This document shows, piece after piece, positions 25,449 through 33,171 of a stretch of DNA of 50,330 nucleotides. This DNA is from JBBDYH01 sp040901795 (lineage in GTDB: Bacteria; Planctomycetota; Planctomycetia; Pirellulales; JALHPA01), in contig JBBDYH010000013.1 in NCBI GenBank assembly GCA_040901795.1, positions 1 through 50,330 on the forward strand, read 5' to 3'. Within the stretch, counting starts at the first letter, position 1, and every line of letters starts with the position of its first letter. The notes beneath the pieces are model-generated. The model saw nothing but the letters and a program-made list of their open reading frames with translations. It was not told where the DNA came from and did not search any database. The position numbers and the translations under genes are program-made.

Positions 25449-26750
25449 CTACGTGAGCAGCTCCCGCACCACATCGCCGCCGTCTACGATCTTGATCGGC
25501 CGCCCGGCTCCGGTGTGGTTCTCCTTGTTGCCGTCGATTTTCAAGGCGGCGCAGATCGTTTGGAAGAGATCGGTCACTGTCACCGGCCGATCGGTGACCG
25601 CCGTGCCGGCCTCGTCGGTCTTGCCGATGACCTGGCCCCCACGAATGCCGCCGCCTGCAAGCGCGACGTTGAAGGCGCGCGGGTAGTGATCGCGGCCGCC
25701 GCGCGCGTTGATGTTTGGCGTGCGGCCGAATTCGCCCATCCAGACGATCAGTGTGCGGTCGAGCATGCCGCGGTCCCGGAGGTCTTGAATCAATTGCGCG
25801 AACGGTCGATCGACCTGTTCGGCGAGCTGTTTGCTGCGATTAAAGTTGTCGGCGTGGGTGTCCCAGCCGTTCGAGGCCACTTCGACAAAGGTCACGCCCG
25901 ATTCGACGAGCCGCCGCGCCAACAGGCAGCCGGCGCCGAAAGCACTTTCGCCGTAAGCCGTGCGCATCGCGTCGGACTCCTGGGCCAGATCGAAGGCCTT
26001 CATCTCGGGACTGGTGATCATCTTGGTCGCGCGCTCGTAGAGCTGCTTGTGGTCGCCGACTTCCTGCGGCGCCGCGCTGGCGAAGTCAGCCTGCAACCGA
26101 CCCAAGAGGTCGAGCCGCCGCTCGTAACGCGCAAGCTCGGTCGTCGGCCGTGTGTTGTTGGGCGGTAAACTGGGGTTTTGAATGTCGAAGGGGTCGTACT
26201 TAACCCCCAAAAATCCGCCGCCGCTCGAGTTCTGACCGCGGCCGCTGACACGGACAAACGACGGCAATTGGCTCGCGGCGTCGGCGATCTCGTGAGCGAC
26301 GATGGACCCGAGCGACGGATACTTCACGGCGGCGGTCGGCAGGTAGCCGGTGTGCAACAGGAACGTCGCGCGCGGGTGGCTTCCCTCCTTGCTTGTCATC
26401 GAGCGGATGATCGCCGCACGATCCATCGCTTTGGCCATCTCGGGGAAGTTCTCGGCGATTTCGATTCCCGGCACACTGGTTGGAATTGCCTTCGTTTCGC
26501 CACCGTTGGCGTGACCCGGCTTGGGGCTGAAGGTTTCGAACTGGCTGGGGCCGCCTTGCATCCAGAGCAGGATGCAGGCCATGCCGCGGCGGCGCAGCTC
26601 GTCGGCCTGTGCGGTCATCAGGTCGGTCCAGCTCAACGTGCCGGCCGCGAGACCTGCCGCGGAGATGCCACGCAGGAAGTCGCGTCGGTGAACGACGTGG
26701 CTGCGATCGAGCGCGGCGTTGACGCAATGGTGAAGTTGGACGAGTGACAT
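25449..26750 (-). CDS. DUF1501 domain protein with Tat signal
   Basis: This is a 433-residue exported protein. Residues 22-28 are a twin-arginine motif (RRDFLRG) followed by a hydrophobic stretch. The DUF1501 hallmarks are visible: ILLWMQGGPSQFETFSPKPG, IIRSMTSKEGSHPRATFLLHTGY, and the C-terminal VWMGEFGRTPNINARGGRDHYP. The family is related to the alkaline phosphatase/sulfatase fold and is encoded beside DUF1549 proteins in planctomycetes; the biochemical role is unknown. ATG 26750 has TCCTACC/GGTAGGA just upstream as a weak ribosome-binding site. The 50 codons before it are translated repeat. It is likely cotranscribed with the DUF1549 gene. Confidence 0.92.
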   Translation of the reverse strand: MSLVQLHHCVNAALDRSHVVHRRDFLRGISAAGLAAGTLSWTDLMTAQADELRRRGMACILLWMQGGPSQFETFSPKPGHANGGETKAIPTSVPGIEIAENFPEMAKAMDRAAIIRSMTSKEGSHPRATFLLHTGYLPTAAVKYPSLGSIVAHEIADAASQLPSFVRVSGRGQNSSGGGFLGVKYDPFDIQNPSLPPNNTRPTTELARYERRLDLLGRLQADFASAAPQEVGDHKQLYERATKMITSPEMKAFDLAQESDAMRTAYGESAFGAGCLLARRLVESGVTFVEVASNGWDTHADNFNRSKQLAEQVDRPFAQLIQDLRDRGMLDRTLIVWMGEFGRTPNINARGGRDHYPRAFNVALAGGGIRGGQVIGKTDEAGTAVTDRPVTVTDLFQTICAALKIDGNKENHTGAGRPIKIVDGGDVVRELLT

Positions 26751-26756
26751 GGTAGG

Positions 26757-26837
26757 AGGGTTCAGGGTTCGGGGTTCAGGGTTCAGCAGCCCCGGTCGCC
26801 ACGGCGACTCGCTGCGGCGAGCCGGGAGGCCGGGGTT
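26757..26837. repeat. GGGTTCA array plus palindromic repeat family A (copy 2)
   Basis: Short direct repeats of GGTTCAGG (26757-26786) lead into an element almost identical to that at 1330-1386, with GTCGCC-AC-GGCGAC and CTCGC...GCGAG hairpins inside an outer CCCCGG/CCGGGG stem. It fills the gap between the DUF1549 and DUF1501 genes. Confidence 0.78.
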
Positions 26838-26857
26838 GGTGTTCAGTATTTCGAGCG

Positions 26858-28774
26858 TTATCTGCGGTGCATGAACTCCGCGGAATTCAATAATGCCCAA
26901 AGTACGTCTTCAAAGCCTTCATCGCGCGAGCCGCCCTGCTTCACGTACGAAAGCGAAATCTCCAGCTCGTTTGCCGTCGGCTCACGCGACAACGTGCGCA
27001 AATAAAGCTCGGCCGCCACTGCTTTGTCGTCAGTCTGATCGGCCAGTAGTTTGCCGAGCAACATGCGCGGACGGTCCCCCTTCATTCCGGCCGCGAGCTG
27101 CGGCGAGTTCATCACCGTCAGCGCCTGCGGAATGGCGCCGGCAACCTCGTCGCGCGGGGCGCTCGGATCGTAACCAAACACGGTGTCGAAAAGTGCGCGC
27201 GGTGTGCGCAGGTTCGCCTGCGGACCCGCACCGCGGCGTGGCCTCGCGGCAGGCGGCGCGCCCAGCAGCGACGTGACCGCCGTGTAAAGCTGGTCGGCTC
27301 GTAAGCGCTGCGCCACATTGGCCAGCATCGGCGTCGCTTCCGGGCCGCGGCGCGAGCGGCTCTCGCGCTGGTACGCCGCGGTGGCCGCGATTGTCCGCAT
27401 CAGCCACTTCACGTCATGCTTGTTGGCGGCGAACTGCGCGGCCAGATAGTCGAGCGTTTTAGGGGCGGTCGCTTCGCGGTCCGGCCCGATGTCGTCCACC
27501 GGCTCGTAGAACCCTTCGCCGACCAATTCCGACCACAGTCGATTGACCAGCGCCTTCGCGAACCAGGCGTTCTCGGGCGAAGTCATCCATTTGGCCAGTG
27601 TTTCGCGCCGCTCCATGTCCGCCGCACCCGTCGAAAGTTGCTCACCGGTCACGAAGAACACCGGTTGCATCAGCGTGCCGCGGGCGGCGGGGTCGTCCAA
27701 ATCCGGCATGTAGTGCTCTTGGCTGCCGCGCGCCTGGCCGTTGTTCGGCCGGCGGAAGCGGGGCGCGGCGTCCGCGGACGACACCTCAAAAGACCGGGGC
27801 CCGTCCATGCGCTTGGGCCGCACGGCAAGTCGCGGAAAGAACGCCGCCAGCTCGTGAAACTGCGTCCGCTGCCAGCGATCGGTCGGGTGGTCGTGGCACT
27901 GGGCGCATTGGATCTGAATGCCAGTAAAAACGCGCGAGACCTCGGCGGCGATGTCGGCGGTTTCGCCCATCTGCGCCATGAAGATGGCGGTGTTGCCGTT
28001 TTCGCGTACGTCACCGGTGGCGGTGATGAACGCGCGAGCGATTTCATCCCAGGGCGTGTTCTTGTTGAACTCGGCCGTGAGATACTCTTCGAGCGCCGGT
28101 CCCACCACGCGGGCACGCTCGTCGCTGCGGCGGTACATGATCACGTCGCGCCAGTAGCGGCCCCAGTTCTCGCCGTACGCGGGCTCGGCCAACAATCGCT
28201 CGAAGGCGGCAGCGCGTTTTTCGCTCGACGGATCGCTTTTGAATGACGTAATCTCATCTGGCGTCGGCAACCGGCCGGCGACATCGAGCGAGACGCGGCG
28301 GAGGTAGACCTCGTCGCTGGTGCGCGGGGCGGCCGACGGCGATGCGATTTCGGGAATCTCGGTGGCCAACAGCCGGTCGGCCTCAGCCGCGGCGGCGGCA
28401 GGTTGCACTGCTGGAAGCGTGCGCAGACTTGGTTGAGCGGCACGCGACGCGGTAGAGTCGCGCCGGGTCGCCGCAATTGCTGCTACGGGAGTGGCCTTGG
28501 TCGCCGCTCGTCGAGCGACCGGTTTTTCCGTGGTATTGTCGGCCGACTTTGCCGCCGCCGTCGCTTGAGCCTTCATGGCGGCCATGTTCAGCTTTCGCAC
28601 CACGGCCTTGGCCCGCGCCACGCGGCGGGCGGTTTCTTTGGCGGAGGCCTTGGCTGCAGCCTTTTTGTTCGCCCGACGCGGCTTGTCCGCGGCATCGATG
28701 GCCACCGTCAACAGCACCACGGCGGCAAATGCCGCTACGAATCCGACGACCGAAAGAAAACGCTTGGCGAGCAT
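26858..28774 (-). CDS. DUF1549/DUF1553 (PSCyt2/PSD1-type) exported protein
   Basis: This is a 638-residue exported protein. An N-terminal hydrophobic signal (LSVVGFVAAFAAVVLLTVA) is followed by a ~100-residue stretch very rich in Ala, Lys and Arg. DUF1549 (about residues 135-345) includes YLRRVSLDVAGRLPTPDE and the CAQCHDHPTDRW motif at residues 290-301, a CxxCH heme-type signature. DUF1553 follows with KWMTSPENAWFAKALVNRLW and the C-terminal EPTANELEISLSYV. Planctomycetes carry many DUF1549/DUF1553-DUF1501 pairs, and a role in polysaccharide degradation or electron transfer has been proposed but not proved. The DUF1501 gene lies downstream on the same strand. Confidence 0.92.
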   Translation of the reverse strand: MLAKRFLSVVGFVAAFAAVVLLTVAIDAADKPRRANKKAAAKASAKETARRVARAKAVVRKLNMAAMKAQATAAAKSADNTTEKPVARRAATKATPVAAIAATRRDSTASRAAQPSLRTLPAVQPAAAAAEADRLLATEIPEIASPSAAPRTSDEVYLRRVSLDVAGRLPTPDEITSFKSDPSSEKRAAAFERLLAEPAYGENWGRYWRDVIMYRRSDERARVVGPALEEYLTAEFNKNTPWDEIARAFITATGDVRENGNTAIFMAQMGETADIAAEVSRVFTGIQIQCAQCHDHPTDRWQRTQFHELAAFFPRLAVRPKRMDGPRSFEVSSADAAPRFRRPNNGQARGSQEHYMPDLDDPAARGTLMQPVFFVTGEQLSTGAADMERRETLAKWMTSPENAWFAKALVNRLWSELVGEGFYEPVDDIGPDREATAPKTLDYLAAQFAANKHDVKWLMRTIAATAAYQRESRSRRGPEATPMLANVAQRLRADQLYTAVTSLLGAPPAARPRRGAGPQANLRTPRALFDTVFGYDPSAPRDEVAGAIPQALTVMNSPQLAAGMKGDRPRMLLGKLLADQTDDKAVAAELYLRTLSREPTANELEISLSYVKQGGSRDEGFEDVLWALLNSAEFMHRR

Positions 28775-29160
28775 CGAAGTGCCTCCGCCTGAGGTGTGTT
28801 GTCTTGGCGGGTTAATCGACCACTCCCCTCCCCGGTCCCTTCAACCCCGACCGGCGGAGCGAAGTTCCGCTTGGCCGCCATAGTATCTACTGCCGCAATT
28901 GTACAATTCTTACAGTTATTTCGCATTTATTCCCGAAATTGCCAGGCGCGGCTTTCGTTTTGGTGATTCATCGGCGCCAAATCGTGCTGCAGGCGCAGCA
29001 AGACGGCGGCTTTCGACTGTTCGCTCGGCTTCTTGCAGTTGCGCTCGGGATTTCGATTTGGGGTGCAAAATAACAGCTTGATGAGCGAGGGCGGACGCCG
29101 TTGCGGAAAAATCACGCGGGAGGCACACAAATTGATGCGCGTTTCAAGGTCGTTTGCTCC
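28775..29160. other. Intergenic region, AT-richer, probable promoter of DUF1549 gene
   Basis: A gene-free gap of 386 bases. It is noticeably AT-richer around 28895-28935 (short palindrome TTGTACAA at 28901) than its surroundings. It probably holds the minus-strand promoter of the DUF1549-DUF1501 pair, but no convincing -35/-10 pair was identified. No hairpin repeat of the kinds seen elsewhere was found. Confidence 0.4.
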
Positions 29161-29910
29161 CTAAGTGATTGTGGGCTGTGGCATTACAGTTTCTGACGTC
29201 GGCAATTCGACGAGCGAATTCTGGGACAAATCGGCGCGTTTTGGAGCGACCGTGGCACACGGCTCGGCGACGAAGACAGACGATGGCGCAACGGCCTGCG
29301 TTGCGAACGCCTGGTACACGTAGGGGGCGGGGAGTTGGTCCTCGAGGCTGTCCATGCATTCGTGCGGATACGGCAAGTGATAGCCATGGCGCTCGACGCA
29401 CTGTTCGATGGTGGCGGGCCAGGGATCGGGCACCGCGAGGGTCGTCTCGTCGTCATCGTCATCGTCATCGGGATCGTCGTGAAGGACGGCATGGATATGG
29501 GCATGCAGCGCGTCGCGAGTCGCCTGATCGGGCAGGACGTTCAGGAGGCTTGCGCCCAATTGTCCGAGCATGCGCTGCCATTCTTCTTGGGTGATCGTTT
29601 GCGGCTTGCGCGGGGCGTAGCGGGCGGGAATGGTGCGCTCCAGGAGCCAGGCGCTTGCGCGCCAGTGGCTGGCGCCGGCCTGGACGATGTTGTTGAGCGC
29701 CTGGAACTCGCGGTGGATCTCGGCCTTTCGCAATCGGGCGTGGAAGGTTGGGTCCTTGCGGGCAGCGTTGCGGACGGTGGTGGCGCTGACGCCGCAGTAG
29801 TCGCAGGCGGTCTCCTGAGAGCAGCCGACGGAGATCAGGGCGATGTACTCGTTTTGCCTATCGGAATCAAAGATTCGGGGGCGGCCGGGTTTGGGCATGG
29901 GGTGATCCAT
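29161..29910 (-). CDS. Helix-turn-helix protein (terminase-small-subunit/Hin-recombinase-like HTH)
   Basis: This is a 249-residue protein. Residues 5-60 (KPGRPRIFD...YIALISVGCSQETACDYCGVSATTVRNAARKDPTF) form a helix-turn-helix of the type found in terminase small subunits and transposase N-terminal domains. A helical segment follows (RLRKAEIHREFQALNNIVQ...SHWRASAWLLE). A run of Asp residues near position 150 comes from a GTCATC microsatellite (29445-29470). The C-terminal part has no recognised domain. The start is uncertain: ATG 29910 or 29898. It may be a DNA-binding regulator or a remnant of a mobile element. A strong sigma-70-like promoter lies about 190 bases upstream. Confidence 0.65.
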   Translation of the reverse strand: MDHPMPKPGRPRIFDSDRQNEYIALISVGCSQETACDYCGVSATTVRNAARKDPTFHARLRKAEIHREFQALNNIVQAGASHWRASAWLLERTIPARYAPRKPQTITQEEWQRMLGQLGASLLNVLPDQATRDALHAHIHAVLHDDPDDDDDDDETTLAVPDPWPATIEQCVERHGYHLPYPHECMDSLEDQLPAPYVYQAFATQAVAPSSVFVAEPCATVAPKRADLSQNSLVELPTSETVMPQPTIT

Positions 29911-30095
29911 TCTGACGGGACGGTATCGACGTGCGAGGCGGCGCAGTGCGGGCGCGCAGCGCGAAGGGAGCGGCTGCGGCTGGTGCGCGTCGGTGAAATG
30001 GCGTTGGGGACAAGGGAGGGCCGCGAGAGGCGATACCGAGCTCACGGCAGTGCGGAGCTCAGCTCGAACTGGTCGGCGGGAGCTATACGTGTTTT

Positions 30096-30125
30096 TATAT
30101 ACACTAAAACTGGCACAGTTGTCAA
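30096..30125 (-). promoter_or_regulatory. Putative sigma-70 promoter with internal operator palindrome
   Basis: On the minus strand a perfect TTGACA (30125-30120) is followed after 18 bases by TATATA (30101-30096). The spacer contains the dyad AACTG-TGC-CAGTT (30120-30108), well placed for a repressor to block RNA polymerase. The promoter points towards the HTH gene at 29910, leaving a leader of roughly 180 bases. Confidence 0.55.
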
Positions 30126-30213
30126 GGGGGTGAGGTCAAACTTCAAATGCAGCGCCGGCCGATAAGGAATGGCCGAAAAATAACTTCGGCACATCGAAGC
30201 GGAACTCCAATTC

Positions 30214-30286
30214 ATTGGAACAGGAGCGAACCGAGAAAACGGAGCCTTGCTGCTCTGTTGTCTTCGTTGCCTCCTGTTCTTTCAAT
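30214..30286. repeat. Imperfect inverted repeat (GGAACAGGAG type)
   Basis: ATTGGAACAGGAG (30214-30226) pairs with CTCCTGTTCTTTCAAT (30271-30286); the purine-rich left arm and pyrimidine-rich right arm continue inwards imperfectly. The rest of the 29911-30473 gap holds the HTH promoter and otherwise nothing recognised. Confidence 0.6.
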
Positions 30287-30473
30287 CCCTGATCGCAACG
30301 CTCCGGCCGCCAACTGGAGAAGTTATTCTTCGGCCAGACCTAACTGGTCTTGGTTAAAGCAGCGCTGGGACGTACGAATGTCGCGACTTGGGAAAACGAC
30401 GTTCGCACGGAGGCCCCGCGATGGCGAGCAACGCGGGGCGGCGACCGCCGGCTAATGAGCAAGGGACTCACGA

Positions 30474-30614
30474 TTAAGACAAATGCACCCGTCCCCGCAA
30501 AGCGGCACGGATGGTCACGCGCACGGGGCCGGGTGGCAGCCGCAGCGCTTGGTTCAGTTGCAGTTGACCGTTGGAGTCTAGCGTGGCCTCGATGGTTTCT
30601 TCGATGTCATTCAT
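30474..30614 (-). CDS. Small protein, possibly truncated antitoxin-like
   Basis: This small ORF encodes 46 residues (starting MNDIEETIEATLDSNGQLQL). The text resembles the N-terminus of small bacterial proteins that begin with an IEATVDxxGxLxL...LPPGPVRVTI beta-strand pattern and are often antitoxin-like. Those are usually 70-85 residues, so this copy may be truncated. An excellent Shine-Dalgarno sequence, AAGGAGG, lies eight bases upstream of ATG 30614. It begins 13 bases after the stop of the DUF29 gene, so the two are probably one operon. No function can be assigned. Confidence 0.6.
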   Translation of the reverse strand: MNDIEETIEATLDSNGQLQLNQALRLPPGPVRVTIRAALRGRVHLS

Positions 30615-30627
30615 GGCGAGTCCTCCT

Positions 30628-31080
30628 TCAATCCATCGATTCGTCGTCGGCGAGCATTCGTTCCAAATCCCAACTGCACTCGGCCGGAAATGTTCCGCGC
30701 GACAAACCTGTCTCGACGGCTGCTTGGCTCCGGGCATCGGCGTAAGCCTGCGCCAGAACTGAGAGCGCGTGATTGCGCAGCGTGCCGCTTTCCATTAGCT
30801 TGCGAAGTTCGCGCCGTTGTTCCAGGATGGTCCCCTGCCAAGACGCCGTCCGATGGTCTGGTTGATACTCCCATTTCAGGAGGTGCATGAGCAGCGTGAC
30901 CAGCCGACTGGACACCTCGCGTCGATCTCGATTGGCCATGTCCGACAGGTACTCGCTGAGGTTGGTGTGATCCATCTCCCCGTACCGGCCCTGCGCCGCC
31001 AGATGCGACATGATTTCAAGCCAGGCCGTCTCGTCGCGTTCAAACAAGACACTCAGCGGCAACGTCTCTGTCGTTGACAT
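30628..31080 (-). CDS. DUF29 family protein
   Basis: This is a 150-residue DUF29 protein. The family pattern is visible: LFERDETAWLEIMSHLAAQGRYGEMDHTNLSEYLSDMANRDRREVSSRLVTLLMHLLKWEYQPDHRTASWQ, then the ILEQRRELRKLMESGTLRNH region. DUF29 proteins are small, all-helical, of unknown function, and are abundant in cyanobacteria and planctomycetes, often near mobile or toxin-antitoxin-like genes. AAGGGG lies a suitable distance before ATG 31080. The genes for a broken BPSL0067 protein upstream and a 46-residue protein downstream are on the same strand. Confidence 0.88.
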   Translation of the reverse strand: MSTTETLPLSVLFERDETAWLEIMSHLAAQGRYGEMDHTNLSEYLSDMANRDRREVSSRLVTLLMHLLKWEYQPDHRTASWQGTILEQRRELRKLMESGTLRNHALSVLAQAYADARSQAAVETGLSRGTFPAECSWDLERMLADDESMD

Positions 31081-31160
31081 GATCGGACCCCTTTCAGACT
31101 CGGTAATCGTCCTCCTCTAGGATACATCAACCGGCAAGCGCAGAACAACGCTGCGCCGCC

Positions 31161-31574
31161 TTACTTAATAATCACGTAAAACAAATCGCCGTTATTCGAG
31201 TAGTCGTCTTTGTCTTTCGTAAAACGCAATGTTCGTGTACCCCACGGTTTCGGGGGATTTTTATATTGGTCCCACACTTCCAGCCCAATTGCCGTCTCTT
31301 TAATAAGAATCGCGGCGTGGTCGTCTGAGTACTTGCCGTTTCTGAAAGAGGCAATCGCTGTTCCGGCAGGGACGTTATTGCCTTTGACCTGAACTCCTTG
31401 TCTCCAAGTGCTGGTCTTACCCAGGGGATTGCCAGCTTTTTAGAACACATACTGTATTCCTGAGGCACATTGGCCCTGATGCTCTTTCCAACCTTTTTCG
31501 CCGGACAGCTCTTTCCCCTTAAACGAACTTGCGAGCAGCAGATCCACAGTAAAACCAGCGCTTGAGTCGGACAT
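31161..31574 (-). pseudogene. BPSL0067-family (Tae2-like amidase) gene with one in-frame stop
   Basis: Reading the minus strand from ATG 31574 gives one frame of 137 codons, interrupted only by TAA at codon 45 (31442-31440). Before it lies KEHQGQCASGIQYVF and after it KAGNPLGKTSTWRQGVQVKG, PAGTAIASFRNGKY, DDHAAILI, LEVWDQY and a C-terminal SNNGDLFYVI. Together these are the BPSL0067/Tae2-like pattern of small cysteine amidases, with the conserved QC at residues 35-36. The Shine-Dalgarno AAGGAGG is intact. No frameshift is needed to join the two halves, so this is a point nonsense mutation, a sequencing error, or a recoded stop. Judged by eye only. Confidence 0.75.
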
Positions 31575-31714
31575 CGATACTCCTCCTTGGGAAGACGCGG
31601 CGCGGTGGGTTGTTTCCGAGCGCTCGTGCGGCGGTTTGGCTCGGCAGATCCTCAGAATCGAGAACTGTTCCCGATTTGAGCAGCGTCCAAGTGGCGGGTC
31701 AAGCAAGCAGACCA

Positions 31715-31750
31715 TCGCAGGCGAATTTGCGCCGTCGTGCTCGCCTGCGA
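31715..31750. terminator. Perfect 10-bp inverted repeat, possible terminator
   Basis: TCGCAGGCGA (31715-31724) and TCGCCTGCGA (31741-31750) form a perfect stem with a 16-base loop, just downstream of the GlsB-like gene. There is no T-tract, so intrinsic termination is uncertain. Confidence 0.45.
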
Positions 31751-31764
31751 CAACTGCTGAGGCG

Positions 31765-32157
31765 CTACGCGTCGTCGTACTCGACCACGGCTTCGCGCCG
31801 GCGACGATGCGGAGAGCGGATGGAGACGCCGCGAGGGCGCTCGCCTTCGGCGAAGAAGCGCCCGGCGAGCAAGCGATAGAAGAACAGCAGGATGAACGCG
31901 CCGGCTGTGGCGACGAGGAAGCCGGTGGGGCTGATCGGCGTCACACGTTGGCCGTCGTAGAAGTACATCAGCGTGCCGCAGCCGATGATGCTGCCGCCAA
32001 TCCCCATCAACAACGTGGCGATCGAGCCGCCCGGATCGCGGCCGGGCATGATCGCCTTGGCCAGCAAACCAACCACTGTGCCAAAGCCGACCCAGGTGAG
32101 CACGTCGTTGGCCCACTGCTGGAGTATCTGCTGAAAGTCGGCGTCAGCGAAGAGCAT
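31765..32157 (-). CDS. GlsB/YeaQ/YmgE-like membrane protein
   Basis: This is a 130-residue small membrane protein. Three hydrophobic segments (about residues 18-35, 45-65 and 78-96) contain the glycine-rich GLLAKAIMPGRDPGGSIATLLMGIGGSIIG pattern of the transglycosylase-associated protein family (GlsB/YeaQ/YmgE). Members are often stress-induced; a direct enzymatic role has not been shown. The C-terminal ~30 residues are basic (HRRRRE) and likely cytoplasmic. ATG 32157 is chosen because the 44 codons upstream have no family similarity. The ribosome-binding site is weak. Confidence 0.8.
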   Translation of the reverse strand: MLFADADFQQILQQWANDVLTWVGFGTVVGLLAKAIMPGRDPGGSIATLLMGIGGSIIGCGTLMYFYDGQRVTPISPTGFLVATAGAFILLFFYRLLAGRFFAEGERPRGVSIRSPHRRRREAVVEYDDA

Positions 32158-32264
32158 CGGGGGATCGGGGGATAATAAATGCGATGGGGAGATAGGAGAT
32201 GCAGTAGAGCCGGCGGGAGGATCATGGTTTCCCCTTCGGGCGCCGACGTCCGAGCCGCACCGGT

Positions 32265-32320
32265 TTGTGGTAGGCACAATGTGTGCCATCTTCGCATCCG
32301 CCGTGGCGGACGGACTACAA
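32265..32320. repeat. Double-hairpin repeat in the 32158-32523 gap
   Basis: The outer imperfect stem TTGTGGTA/GACTACAA encloses GGCACA-ATG-TGTGCC (32273-32287) and TCCGCC-GT-GGCGGA (32297-32310). It follows the same plan as the other elements. The rest of the 366-base gap between the GlsB-like and lipoprotein genes holds nothing recognised. Confidence 0.72.
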
Positions 32321-32523
32321 GGGATGCGTCTCGAACGTCAGCGCGAAGGGCGCCGTCCCCCCACCGCGCATCGAGCGCACACCCCACAAATGGCCGAGGC
32401 CACCGAGGGAGGACGTCTCTGCGCTTACCAGCGAAAATCAATGAAACGTGACGAGCCGAACTCGATGAACCGACGACCTGGGAAGGCCGTCTTACTGAAA
32501 CCACGAGGCGCTAGCCAGTCAAA

Positions 32524-32769
32524 TCACGGCTGGGCTGGCGGGCCCGCCCGCAGCGCCTCCTCTTCCTGGAAGGCCTTCATGGCGGCCGCCTCTTGCGAGA
32601 GCTTCATCCGCGGTCCGGCCGGGAAGTACTGGATGTCATCCGTCAGGTAATAAGGGCTTGGCAGCGTTTGGCCGCCGACGTCCACCTGGCAACCCGTACA
32701 CACGGCTGCGGCGAGGCCGGCAATGCAAATCAGGCTGCGAGCCAGCAAGCGAGTGCGTACAGCCAACAT
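32524..32769 (-). CDS. Small predicted lipoprotein
   Basis: This is an 81-residue protein. A basic N-terminus and hydrophobic segment (LLARSLICIAGLAAAV) lead to CTGC at residues 24-27, a lipobox-like site with Cys27 as the probable lipidated residue. The mature part, with TLPSPYYLTDDIQYFPAGP, resembles small secreted proteins that I recall as conserved in Pirellulales, of unknown function. The start is ATG 32769. It is divergent from the CHAT gene, with 402 bases between them. Confidence 0.7.
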   Translation of the reverse strand: MLAVRTRLLARSLICIAGLAAAVCTGCQVDVGGQTLPSPYYLTDDIQYFPAGPRMKLSQEAAAMKAFQEEEALRAGPPAQP

Positions 32770-33018
32770 CGGTCCAACCTCCGTCGTAGTGCCAGCCGGA
32801 TTGCTCCCTCGAACGGAGGGGCCAGCGATCGATACATGCGTTAAATTCGGCACCATCGTTATCGTCCGCGCTGGCCTCCAACTTTTAGGCGAAATGGCGG
32901 AAAAGTCGGCGGGACCGATAAACGTTGCGCGTTCGCCGTGCCGGCGACTGCTAAACGACGCCATGCAGACCCCGCCGCGGCAGGGCGGGTAATTTGGCGA
33001 AAGGACGTCACCGGACGG

Positions 33019-33048
33019 TTCACAGCGGCCTCGGGAGACTGGTATCAT
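33019..33048 (+). promoter_or_regulatory. Possible promoter of the CHAT gene
   Basis: TTCACA (33019-33024) and TATCAT (33043-33048) are separated by 18 bases, about 120 bases before the start codon at 33172. The remaining 32770-33171 gap contains no recognised gene or repeat. This is a sequence match only. Confidence 0.35.
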
Positions 33049-33171
33049 GGAGCTGGAACAGAGATTCTGTGCTCCTGCGCGGACGTTTTCCGATCTACCG
33101 CAACCTGACGGGCGCCGGCCGGACCGCCGCAACGTGCGAGCGATTCGGCCTGCGCGAGGGAGGAGGCTTGC

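Noticed and set aside
30474..31080. DUF29 gene and small ORF as a toxin-antitoxin pair
   Set aside because: Gene arrangement is suggestive, but DUF29 has no known toxin activity and the small protein is too short to classify.
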